NCBI GenBank assembly: GCA_016213065.1
Contig: JACRBV010000059.1
Coordinates: 1 to 40,501, forward strand
Length of the DNA: 40,501 nucleotides
Source of the DNA: Deltaproteobacteria bacterium
GTDB taxonomy: Bacteria; UBA10199; SPLOWO2-01-44-7
Reading direction: 5' to 3'
How positions within the stretch are numbered: the stretch's first letter is position 1; every line of letters starts with the position of its first letter. Of this stretch, positions 1 through 6,370 are shown one piece after another. The notes beneath the pieces are model-generated. The model searched no databases. It was not told where the DNA came from and saw only the letters and a program-made list of their open reading frames with translations. A program made the translations under genes and the position numbers.

Positions 1-199
1 ATGGGAGCTCTTTGGGTTTTTCTTTCGCGTTGGTGATTTCTTCCGAGACGCTCATTTTGCCTTCGGGCAGGGCCATCAAAATCATCGTCATTCCCGATTC
101 GGTTTTAATCCGATGATAGGTTCGATACGAAGCATCACCAAAAAGTTTTTGAATGTCCGTCACTTTTTGATTGAGAAGATGGGAGAGACGGTCTTGCAT
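1..199 (-). CDS. Aminoglycoside-phosphotransferase-like kinase (AmgK-like), N-terminal fragment
   Basis: Reading the minus strand from the ATG at 199-197 gives 66 residues with no stop before the window edge, so only the N-terminus is present. It contains a DASYRTYHRI segment followed by MTMILMALPEGK. This matches the opening strands of phosphotransferases of the AmgK (cell-wall sugar-1-kinase) type, whose N-terminus reads ADASFRRYFR...LMDAPPE. By family, such enzymes phosphorylate N-acetylmuramate/GlcNAc at the anomeric position for UDP-sugar recycling, or act on related substrates. The catalytic Brenner motif and DFG-like motif lie outside the window, so substrate and activity cannot be judged. 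No Shine-Dalgarno is visible upstream; the leader is an AT-rich repeat. Confidence 0.6.
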   Translation of the reverse strand, partial: MQDRLSHLLNQKVTDIQKLFGDASYRTYHRIKTESGMTMILMALPEGKMSVSEEITNAKEKPKELP

Positions 200-204
200 A
201 GAAA

Positions 205-319
205 CCCAAACAAAATTTAAAATTTAAAAATCAAAATGAAAAATGACAATTTCAAATTCAAAATTTTTAAATTTTGGTTTGTCATTTTGATTTTTGCATT
301 TTGAATTTTGATTTTTTTC
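205..319. repeat. AT-rich dispersed repeat with inverted halves
   Basis: A low-complexity stretch built from words such as AAATTTAAAA, TCAAAATG, TGTCATTTTGA and TTTTGCATTTTGAATTTT. The left half is roughly the reverse complement of the right half. Similar sequence recurs before aspS (19497-19556) and before mfd (26829-26922). All three lie just upstream of, or between, gene starts. Function is unknown. Confidence 0.7.
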
Positions 320-322
320 CTC

Positions 323-718
323 CTATGGGGTTACTGTAAACTGTACATCGGCGTTGCTCGTCAACTCAAAAACGGTGACAAAGATACCACCGGCGCCGGC
401 CGTGGCTCCGGATGGTACGGTGAATGTGATGGATTCAACAGCACCATTTGTGGGTGGATTCAAAAGTGCCCAACTAACCGCCTGAGTGGCGGCATTACCC
501 ACGCTGACAATATTGGCGGGGGCATTGATAGAAAATCCGATTCCGGAAATAGTAATGGCGTCTCCCGCTTTACCGCTGGTGGGTGCGACTGAAATGACAA
601 TGGGAGAAACGCCGGAAACAACGGAAGAGTCTGTGGAAAGACCGGCAGGTGAGTCCGCGCCACCACAACCACTTAAAAAAGGAACAATCAGAAAAATTCC
701 CAACAAAACTCTCTTCAT
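323..718 (-). CDS. Small lipoprotein with an IPT/TIG domain
   Basis: 131 residues from the ATG at 718. The N-terminus MKRVLLGIFLIVPFLSGCGG is a lipoprotein signal peptide: basic n-region, hydrophobic core and lipobox LSGC, with lipidated Cys at about residue 18. From about residue 45 onward the sequence VISVAPTSGKAGDAITISG starts an immunoglobulin-like IPT/TIG fold, with the typical PxxGxxGxxxxIxG pattern. It continues to the end with predicted beta strands. IPT domains are found in secreted adhesion or carbohydrate-binding proteins, so an envelope or surface role is inferred. An upstream ATG at 805 would read through a dispersed repeat and mask the signal peptide, so I reject it. No Shine-Dalgarno precedes the chosen start; the repeat at 721-806 occupies the leader. 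Confidence 0.8.
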   Translation of the reverse strand: MKRVLLGIFLIVPFLSGCGGADSPAGLSTDSSVVSGVSPIVISVAPTSGKAGDAITISGIGFSINAPANIVSVGNAATQAVSWALLNPPTNGAVESITFTVPSGATAGAGGIFVTVFELTSNADVQFTVTP

Positions 719-720
719 AA

Positions 721-806
721 TATCGGGGTGAACGACTCGCCACTTCGTGCCTCCTTCCCCCCGTACCCCTTTCATTCGCACCGGCAAAGCCGGATGCTCA
801 TTCACA
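721..806. repeat. Approximately 85-bp dispersed element, copy 1 (leader of the IPT lipoprotein)
   Basis: It begins TATCGGGGTGAACGACTCGC, includes the hairpin CCGGCAAAGCCGG, and ends at ATGCTCATTCACA. A close copy lies at 10038-10122. Both copies sit 2-4 nt upstream of a minus-strand ATG (this lipoprotein and gatC). A fragment is at 5023-5060. Confidence 0.85.
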
Positions 807-844
807 TAAGGAGGCGACCATAAAGAAAACTCAGATAGGTGTAA

Positions 845-868
845 AGAAAGTAGCGGCTACATTCTGGT
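845..868 (+). repeat. GTAGCGGCTAC repeat near the lexA promoter
   Basis: AGAAAGTAGCGGCTACATTC followed by TGGT. The same word recurs at the end of dinB (2712-2738), and its inverted half occurs before uvrC (2766-2782). The core GTAGCGGCTAC is palindromic around a central base. It may be a REP-like element or an operator shared by the repair genes. Confidence 0.7.
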
Positions 869-890
869 CAATTTTTAAATAGACTTTCGA

Positions 891-908
891 TTTATATTCG
901 AATATAAA
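891..908. promoter_or_regulatory. Perfect 18-bp palindrome upstream of lexA, candidate LexA operator
   Basis: TTTATATTCGAATATAAA is a perfect palindrome ending 13 nt before the lexA ATG, next to the ribosome-binding sequence AAAAAGGA. LexA genes are normally autoregulated and LexA boxes are palindromic but differ strongly between phyla. Its position fits an operator; its identity as one is inferred. TATATT inside it could double as a -10 box. Confidence 0.45.
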
Positions 909-921
909 AAGGACATTCCCT

Positions 922-1524
922 ATGTTAACCAAACGTCAAAAAGAAGTATTTGATTTTATTCAGAAATTTATCAGAAAACACGACTATCCCCCAAGTTTGG
1001 AAGAAGTGGCCGGTCATTTGGGTCTCTCGGCCGTTTCCACCATTCACTATCATATTGGAGAACTCGTGAAGAAGGGTCTCTTGGAAAAAGAGTGGAATGC
1101 CAATCGCTCTTTGCGCGTGGTGGGACATACAGGCACTTTGGCGGTGGTGGTTCCTCTGTTGGGAGTCATCGCCGCAGGCAAACCCATTGAAGCGGTGGAA
1201 CAAGAAGAGACAATTGAACTTCCTCCCTCTCTGATGGGACGCAAAGATACCTACGTGTTGCGGGTGCGAGGGAATTCCATGATCGAAGAACATATTCGCG
1301 ATGGCGATTATGTCGTGGTGGAAAAACGCAACAGCGCCAACGATGGAGAAACGGTGGTCGCCCTTCTTAATAACAGTGAAGTCACATTAAAGAAGTTTTA
1401 TCGCGAAAAAAAAGGGATGATCCGCCTCCAACCGGCCAACCCCAACATGTCCCCCATTTATTGCCATGAAGAAGAATGTTTGGTGCAAGGCGTCGTGGTC
1501 GCAATTTTAAGGAAATTCAGATGA
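922..1524 (+). CDS. lexA: LexA, SOS-response repressor and self-cleaving protease
   Basis: 200 residues. LexA represses DNA-damage genes, and activated RecA triggers its self-cleavage. The N-terminal winged helix (about 1-66) starts LTKRQKEVFDFIQKFI and carries the recognition-helix region STIHYHIGELVKKGLL. The S24 protease domain follows. The scissile Ala-Gly is A85-G86 in VIAAGKP. The nucleophile is Ser119 in GNSM, and the general-base Lys is K157 in VTLKK, so the full self-cleavage machinery is present. A Shine-Dalgarno (AAAAAGGA) lies about 8 nt before the ATG. The gene overlaps dinB by 4 nt (ATGA), so the two are translationally coupled. An upstream palindrome at 891-908 is the likely autoregulatory site. 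Confidence 0.95.
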   Translation: MLTKRQKEVFDFIQKFIRKHDYPPSLEEVAGHLGLSAVSTIHYHIGELVKKGLLEKEWNANRSLRVVGHTGTLAVVVPLLGVIAAGKPIEAVEQEETIELPPSLMGRKDTYVLRVRGNSMIEEHIRDGDYVVVEKRNSANDGETVVALLNNSEVTLKKFYREKKGMIRLQPANPNMSPIYCHEEECLVQGVVVAILRKFR

Positions 1525-2723
1525 AAAACTTCTCTCCTTTCCAGTGCGAAAAAAAATTAAACATTCGCCCGCGCGCGGTAGCAGGAACCAAACCCGGCGA
1601 ACATCTTTTTTTGCATGTTGATTTGGATGCCTTTTTTGCTTCTGTCGAACAGATTAAAAATCCGCGGTTGAAAGGGAAACCGGTTGTTGTCGGTGGCCGG
1701 AGTTCCAAACGGGGCGTTGCTGTGGCCGCTTCTTATGAAGCGAAACGTTGCGGTGTTACAACCGGTATGCCGTGGATGCAGGCAAAACAAAAATGCCCCA
1801 ACGCCGTTTTTTTGCCGGCCGATTTTAGCGCCTACGCCGATTATTCCCGTCGCGTCCAAAATATTTTGGAGAAAATGGTTCCCATTGTGGCGCAGGCTTC
1901 CATTGATGAAGCCTATCTTGATTTGATTGATTGCCATCATCTCTACAAAACGCCGAGACAAGCGGCGGAAAAAATTCACGGCACGATCAAAAAAGAAACG
2001 GGTCTGAATGTTTCCATCGGTATTGCCTCTTCCCAGTCGGTGGCAAAGATGGCCTCCAAATTGGCAAAACCCTGTGGCATGATGGAAGTCCCGAAAGGCG
2101 CGGAGGTTTTTTTCCTCTCTCCCTTGCCCGTGGAGACAATGCCCGGCATCGGTCCCCAAATCGGAAATCGCCTGCGTCAGATGGGAATTTTTACACTGGG
2201 TCAACTGGCGGCCATGTCCCCGCAAATTCTCAGAGCGTCGTTTGGTATTTACGGACCTTATCTAAGGGCTAAAGCCCGAGGCGAAGATACTTGGAAACTT
2301 GAAGTGACTGAAGTGATCAAATCGCTCGGAAAAGAAAAAACTTTGGAGAAAAACACGAAGGATGGGTCTCTCCTTGAAAAAGAATTGTTGGTTTTGACGG
2401 CGGAAGTAGGACACGGGCTTCGCGCGCAGAATCTCTACGCCCGTTCTGTCGCCGTGAAGGTTCGTTACGCCGATTTCACCAGTGAATCCGCTTCCAAACA
2501 ATTTGCCGAAGCCACCTGCTTCGACCGCATTCTATTTGAAGTGGCCAGAAATTTACTCAAACCTTTGATCGAAGGGAAACAGTCCATTCGCCTTATCGGT
2601 ATCTCTGCACAAAATTTGGTCACCAAAACACCCCAGATGGATTTATTTAATTCCCAAACCAACGAACGTTGGGAACGCTTTTACAAAAGTGTCGATTGTG
2701 TTAGGCAATTGACCAGAAAGTAG
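1521..2723 (+). CDS. dinB: DNA polymerase IV (Y-family translesion polymerase)
   Basis: 400 residues from the ATG at 1521, which overlaps the lexA stop (ATGA) and has AAGGAA at 1509-1514. An earlier in-frame start at 1476 would overlap lexA by 49 nt and is unlikely. The metal-binding DLDAFFASVEQ motif lies near residue 35. The second catalytic site SIDEAYLD lies near residue 125. A helix-hairpin-helix thumb (PGIGPQIGNRLRQMG) and a little-finger domain follow. It performs error-prone bypass of lesions. The C-terminus lacks an obvious beta-clamp peptide of the QLxLF type, although QMDLFNSQ near residue 370 is a good clamp-binding candidate. The TAG stop lies within the palindromic repeat at 2712-2738. 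Placement directly behind lexA makes it SOS-controlled. Confidence 0.95.
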   Translation: MKNFSPFQCEKKLNIRPRAVAGTKPGEHLFLHVDLDAFFASVEQIKNPRLKGKPVVVGGRSSKRGVAVAASYEAKRCGVTTGMPWMQAKQKCPNAVFLPADFSAYADYSRRVQNILEKMVPIVAQASIDEAYLDLIDCHHLYKTPRQAAEKIHGTIKKETGLNVSIGIASSQSVAKMASKLAKPCGMMEVPKGAEVFFLSPLPVETMPGIGPQIGNRLRQMGIFTLGQLAAMSPQILRASFGIYGPYLRAKARGEDTWKLEVTEVIKSLGKEKTLEKNTKDGSLLEKELLVLTAEVGHGLRAQNLYARSVAVKVRYADFTSESASKQFAEATCFDRILFEVARNLLKPLIEGKQSIRLIGISAQNLVTKTPQMDLFNSQTNERWERFYKSVDCVRQLTRK

Positions 2724-2782
2724 CGGCTACATTCTGGTAAGCGCATTAAATGGTGAACCAAAATATAGCCGCTACTTTCTGG
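2712..2782. repeat. Palindromic GTAGC-GGCTAC repeats between dinB and uvrC
   Basis: 2712-2738 is a 27-bp imperfect palindrome with arms ACCAGAAAGTAGC and GCTACATTCTGGT around a central G (one mismatch). An inverted half copy, GCCGCTACTTTCTGGT, occupies 2767-2782 and ends 3 nt before the chosen uvrC ATG. The first copy contains the dinB stop codon. Together with 845-868 there are three occurrences, all within the repair cluster. Confidence 0.8.
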
Positions 2783-2785
2783 TAT

Positions 2786-4426
2786 ATGTTACAAGAAAAA
2801 ATAAGAAACTTTCCGAAAAGTTGCGGCGTTTATTGGATGAAAGATGCCGCGGGTCATGTTTTGTATGTGGGGAAGGCAAAAAATCTTCGAAGCCGCGTTA
2901 AGTCTTATTTTAAGAAGGAATCAAAATCCCGTTTTCAGATCGATTTTTTGATGCGTCGCACAGCGGACATTGAATTTCTCGTCACCGACAATGAAAAAGA
3001 AGCCCTGCTTCTGGAAAATACGCTGATCAAAAAGCACAAACCCCGTTACAATTTTCTTCTCAAAGATGATAAAAGTTACGCGAGTCTCAAATTAACCCAT
3101 CACCCTTTTCCCGCCCTGTTTATCACGCGGGATGTTGTCAAAGATGGCTCTCTTTATTTCGGTCCGTATTCTTCCGCGGGAGCTTTGCGTCAGACGGTTG
3201 ATTGGTTGACCAAACATTTTCAACTCCGCACCTGTTCCGATCATGAATTTGCCAACCGTTCCCGACCCTGTTTGGAATTTCATATCGGACGTTGTACGGC
3301 CCCCTGTGTTGGAAAAGTATCCGCGGAAAAATATGCTTCACAAGTTGAAGAGACAAAACTTTTTTTAAGCGGTCAGAAAAAGGAACTCATTCAAAAATTG
3401 AAAAACAGAATGCTCCATGCGTCGGAAGGTCTTCGGTATGAAGAGGCGGCGCATATTCGTGATCTCATCGCTCACGCCAAAGAAACTTTGGAAAAGCAAA
3501 AGGTGGTGCATCACGGAGGGAAAAATTACGATTGTCTCGGATTCGCCACCACAAAAAAAGAATCCATCATTTGTATTCTCGTGGTGCGCGGCGGAACGCT
3601 CATAGATCGCCTTCGATTTGATTTGCCCCTGACCCCAACACTGTCTCCAATCCTCTCGCAATTTATTTTGCAATATTACGGTGCACTGCTCGATCTCCCT
3701 TCCCAAATCCTTCTGCCATGTAAACTGGAAGACCTTGCGAGTCTCGAAGAAATTCTGGAAGAAAAATCGGGACACGCTGTTTCTTTATCAATTCCGCGTC
3801 GTGGAGAAGCCGCCAAAATGACGGCTATGGCGATGCAAAATGCAAAACATTGGGCCGAATCAAAAATCAAAACGGAAGAGACGGTGATTGAGCGCCTGCA
3901 AGTTAAACTTTCTTTGCAACAAGTACCCCACATTATTGAATGCGTCGATATTTCGAATTTGCAGGGCGAACACGCGGTTGGTTCACTGGTTTGTTTCGCC
4001 GACGGCAAACCTTTTAAGAACCGTTATCGCAAATTCAAAATTCAGATCAACGAAGGTCCCAACGATTATGCCATGATGTATGAAGTTCTTTTGAGACGAT
4101 TTCGGCGCGCCCTCGAATGGCCTGCACCGGATTTGTTACTCGTTGATGGCGGCAAAGGGCAACTCCAGATTGCTCTGAAAGCCTTGGCGGATTTAGGTCT
4201 GCATCAACAGGCCGTGGTAGCGATTGCAAAAGCAAAAGGGGAAGAGAAGACTGACAAGATTTTTATTCCCGGGCAAAAAAATCCGATTTCTTTTCATTCC
4301 AATGCACCGGAACTTCTTTATCTCATGCGCATCCGCGACGAAGCCCACCGTTTCGGAATTACCTATCATCGCTCCCTCCGCTCGAAAGCAATGTTCGCCA
4401 CTTCTTCAAAAAATCCAAAAATTTGA
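2786..4426 (+). CDS. uvrC: UvrC, nucleotide-excision-repair endonuclease subunit, without C-terminal HhH domain
   Basis: 546 residues from the ATG at 2786. An ATG at 2750 would add 12 residues read through a repeat. Domains in order: GIY-YIG nuclease (GVYWMKDAAGHVLYVGKAKN, about 12-90); four cysteines at C150, C162, C170 and C174 with the spacing of the E. coli iron-sulfur ligands; a UVR UvrB-binding motif near 200-235; and a UvrC RNase H-like domain (ECVDISNLQG, LLVDGGKGQL, DEAHRFGITYHR) to about residue 535. UvrC makes both incisions around bulky lesions together with UvrB. The protein stops soon after RSLRSK, where family members continue with a tandem helix-hairpin-helix. No HhH was seen in other frames downstream. 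It is therefore shorter than the usual 600 or so residues. Confidence 0.93.
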   Translation: MLQEKIRNFPKSCGVYWMKDAAGHVLYVGKAKNLRSRVKSYFKKESKSRFQIDFLMRRTADIEFLVTDNEKEALLLENTLIKKHKPRYNFLLKDDKSYASLKLTHHPFPALFITRDVVKDGSLYFGPYSSAGALRQTVDWLTKHFQLRTCSDHEFANRSRPCLEFHIGRCTAPCVGKVSAEKYASQVEETKLFLSGQKKELIQKLKNRMLHASEGLRYEEAAHIRDLIAHAKETLEKQKVVHHGGKNYDCLGFATTKKESIICILVVRGGTLIDRLRFDLPLTPTLSPILSQFILQYYGALLDLPSQILLPCKLEDLASLEEILEEKSGHAVSLSIPRRGEAAKMTAMAMQNAKHWAESKIKTEETVIERLQVKLSLQQVPHIIECVDISNLQGEHAVGSLVCFADGKPFKNRYRKFKIQINEGPNDYAMMYEVLLRRFRRALEWPAPDLLLVDGGKGQLQIALKALADLGLHQQAVVAIAKAKGEEKTDKIFIPGQKNPISFHSNAPELLYLMRIRDEAHRFGITYHRSLRSKAMFATSSKNPKI

Positions 4427-4594
4427 CGCTTTAATGATAATTTAGGTTTAAAAACACCCACCCCAGAGGCTTTCGCAGTCTTTCCGTCAAAAAAATAAAA
4501 AAATTAGCATAATAATTTCAATGAGTTAGAGTTTTTTATCGTTGAGAGGGTCACTTGGTATGTCTCTTGCAGAAATAGTCCTCAGGAGGGCCCA

Positions 4595-4852
4595 ATGATA
4601 AAAGAAATCTCATCGATCAGCAGGTTGATTTTGGAAAGAGCGGCTACCGAAGGAACGCGGCTCTCCGAACATAAAAAGACAACCATATTAAGTTGCGGCG
4701 GTATGTATCTGGCGCGCTCCAGTCACATTCCTCCAATTATTTATCACGTTTTGAATTTGGCGAACGAAAAAGAGCCGATCAAAATTTATGTGGGTCGACG
4801 CGGGCCGGTGAATCAATTGCACCGGGCGCTGGTAAAAGAAGGCTTGAATTAA
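4595..4852 (+). CDS. Hypothetical 85-residue protein
   Basis: Not recognised. A very strong Shine-Dalgarno (AGGAGGG at 4584-4590) stands 4 nt before the ATG, which strongly supports translation. The product is basic and probably cytosolic, with no signal peptide or membrane segment. The N-terminal third looks helical (ISRLILERAATEGTRLSEHK). The middle has CGGMYLARSSH and IKIYVGRRGPVNQLHRALVK, suggesting a compact alpha/beta fold. There is no visible catalytic motif. It stands alone between uvrC and the convergent mtnA. The 168 bp upstream after uvrC is AT-rich and holds nothing else I recognise. Confidence 0.75.
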   Translation: MIKEISSISRLILERAATEGTRLSEHKKTTILSCGGMYLARSSHIPPIIYHVLNLANEKEPIKIYVGRRGPVNQLHRALVKEGLN

Positions 4853-4882
4853 AAATTCCTTCCTCTCCTTATACTACAGTCA

Positions 4883-4990
4883 ATTAACTTTTAGTATGTC
4901 ATCCCCGCGAAAGCGGGGACCCAGAAAAGCTTATAAACACATGGATTCCTGCCTTCGCAGGAATGACAGATATCCCAATGAAAAGTTAAT
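4883..4990. repeat. Paired-hairpin dispersed element with extended inverted arms, copy 1
   Basis: Two hairpins, CCCCGCGAAAGCGGGG and CCTGCCTTCGCAGG, are separated by about 30 bp. GTCAT on the left and ATGAC on the right enclose them. Outside these, ATTAACTTTT (4883-4892) and AAAAGTTAAT (4981-4990) form a further perfect inverted pair. It lies between the convergent 85-residue gene and mtnA, where it could end transcription from both sides. Related copies are at 19372-19493 and 33342-33418. Confidence 0.85.
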
Positions 4991-5062
4991 TTGCTATAGG
5001 GTGGCGTTATTTGGGTGACGCCGCCTATTCGCTCGCGCCGGCAAAGCCGGACGCTCGCTAAA

Positions 5063-5097
5063 GTTGGGGAGAGTGCCCAAAAACAACTCCCCCCAAC
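5063..5097 (-). terminator. Hairpin downstream of mtnA
   Basis: GTTGGGGAGAGT (5063-5074) pairs with ACTCCCCCCAAC (5086-5097), a 12-bp stem with one G-U pair in the minus-strand transcript, beginning 17 nt after the mtnA stop. It is followed by only a short U run, so termination is likely but not certain. The adjacent 5023-5060 holds a fragment of the 85-bp element (GCCGGCAAAGCCGG). Confidence 0.5.
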
Positions 5098-5113
5098 ACC
5101 CCCCATGGCCTGT

Positions 5114-6151
5114 TTATTTCCAGTTTTTTAGAATTAGATCGAAAGGGGGGGTGGCGATTCCTTTTTCGGTGATGATGGCGGCGACAAATTCGTGCGGAGT
5201 GCGGTCAAAGACCGGGTTGAAAACTTTGCTGTGGGATGGGGCAATTTGTTGATCTCTAATGTGAGTGACTTCAGTGATGTCTCTTTCTTCAATCGGAATT
5301 TCGAAGGCATCTTTTTTGGTGATGTCGATGGTTGACAACGGAGCGGCAACATAGAAGGGAATGTTGTGTTGTTTTGCGAGGACGGCCACGGAGTAGGTTC
5401 CTATTTTGTTGACGACATCGCCGTTGGCGGCAATCCGGTCGGCTCCCACAATCACGCAATCGATTTTTTTTTGTTGCATGACCGTTGCGGCGACATTGTC
5501 ACAAATGATCGTGACATCGACGCCATGTTTCTGCAGTTCCCATGCGGTTAGTCTCGCTCCTTGAAGTGCGGGTCTTGTTTCATCGGAATAAACCCGAATT
5601 CTTTTTCCCTCTTCCTCGGCGGCGTAAATTACTCCGAGGGCGGTTCCAAAATCGGCGGTGGCGAGGGCTCCGGCATTGCAATGGGTAAGTACCGTCATCC
5701 CGTCTTTCAACAATTGTGCTCCATGCCTGCCCATGGTCCGGTTTGATTCGATATCTTCATAATAAATTTTGAGAGCTTCGTCTTTTAAACGTTTCTGAAG
5801 TTTTGCGATGGGGAGGTCTTTATTTTCCAGTGTGACTTTTTTCATCCGGTCAAGTGCCCAGAAAAGATTGACTGCGGTGGGACGCGTTTGAGCCAGTCGA
5901 TTGATGATGTTTTCAATTCTTTTATAAAAATCATTAAAACTTTTGGAGGCGAGACCCAAAGATCCCAGTGCAACGCCAAACGCGGCGGTAACGCCGATTG
6001 CCGGAGCGCCGCGAATCACCATCGTTTCAATCGCGCGGGCAACACCCATGTAATCTTCATAGGTATTGTAAACCTCTTCCGCCGGCAAAAGCCGCTGATC
6101 CAGCATCACCACCTTGTCATTTTTCCATTCTATAGTTTTAAAATTATACAT
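5114..6151 (-). CDS. mtnA: S-methyl-5-thioribose-1-phosphate isomerase
   Basis: 345 residues, full length for the eIF2B-alpha/MtnA family. The enzyme converts methylthioribose-1-phosphate to methylthioribulose-1-phosphate in the methionine salvage pathway. The N-terminal helical part has MVIRGAPAIGVTAAFG (about 45-60). The catalytic Cys is in THCNAGALAT (near 157), and the catalytic Asp is in VGADRIAANGDVVNKIGT (near 240). These motifs separate MtnA from translation-factor relatives. A Shine-Dalgarno (GAAGGAA) lies upstream of the ATG. The gene stands after gatB on the same strand, separated by a 220-bp repeat-filled gap, so it probably has its own promoter. No other methionine-salvage gene is in the window. 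Confidence 0.94.
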   Translation of the reverse strand: MYNFKTIEWKNDKVVMLDQRLLPAEEVYNTYEDYMGVARAIETMVIRGAPAIGVTAAFGVALGSLGLASKSFNDFYKRIENIINRLAQTRPTAVNLFWALDRMKKVTLENKDLPIAKLQKRLKDEALKIYYEDIESNRTMGRHGAQLLKDGMTVLTHCNAGALATADFGTALGVIYAAEEEGKRIRVYSDETRPALQGARLTAWELQKHGVDVTIICDNVAATVMQQKKIDCVIVGADRIAANGDVVNKIGTYSVAVLAKQHNIPFYVAAPLSTIDITKKDAFEIPIEERDITEVTHIRDQQIAPSHSKVFNPVFDRTPHEFVAAIITEKGIATPPFDLILKNWK

Positions 6152-6194
6152 TGGGAGGTTCCTTCTCTAGAGCATATCTCATAAATTATTTTGC

Positions 6195-6352
6195 ATGTTT
6201 GTCATTCTGAGCCCTTCGCTTTGTCATTCTGAGCGAAGCGAAGAATCTGCTCGGGCTCAGGGTAAACTCCGCGAAGAATCCATTTTGTTATCAAGTAGAG
6301 CCTTCACGGAGTTTACACTGAGTGAAGCGAATGTGTTCAGGATGACATCCAT
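6195..6352. repeat. CATTCTGAGCGAAGCGAAG-type dispersed repeat, copy 1
   Basis: Contains TCATTCTGAGCGAAGCGAAG, then GGCTCAGGGTAAACTCCGCG, then TTGTTATCAAGTAGAGCCTT, then CACGGAGTTTACACTGAG, ending with GTTCAGGATGAC. CTCCGCG/ACGGAG and GTCATTCTGA/TCAGGATGAC are internal inverted pairs, so the unit can fold into a long cruciform. A second copy is at 13940-14070. It fills the gatB-mtnA gap. Confidence 0.85.
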
Positions 6353-6370
6353 TTGTGAAATATGCTCTAT

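Noticed and set aside
3624-3660. Another repeat insertion in uvrC (PLTPTLSP)
   Set aside because: PLTPTLSP is often encoded by a known dispersed repeat in other genomes, but here the DNA shows no palindrome or second copy, so I leave it as ordinary coding sequence.
4390-4470. Frameshift that would restore the HhH domain of UvrC
   Set aside because: The other frames past 4390 end quickly and show no HhH pattern, so a simple frameshift does not explain the short protein.
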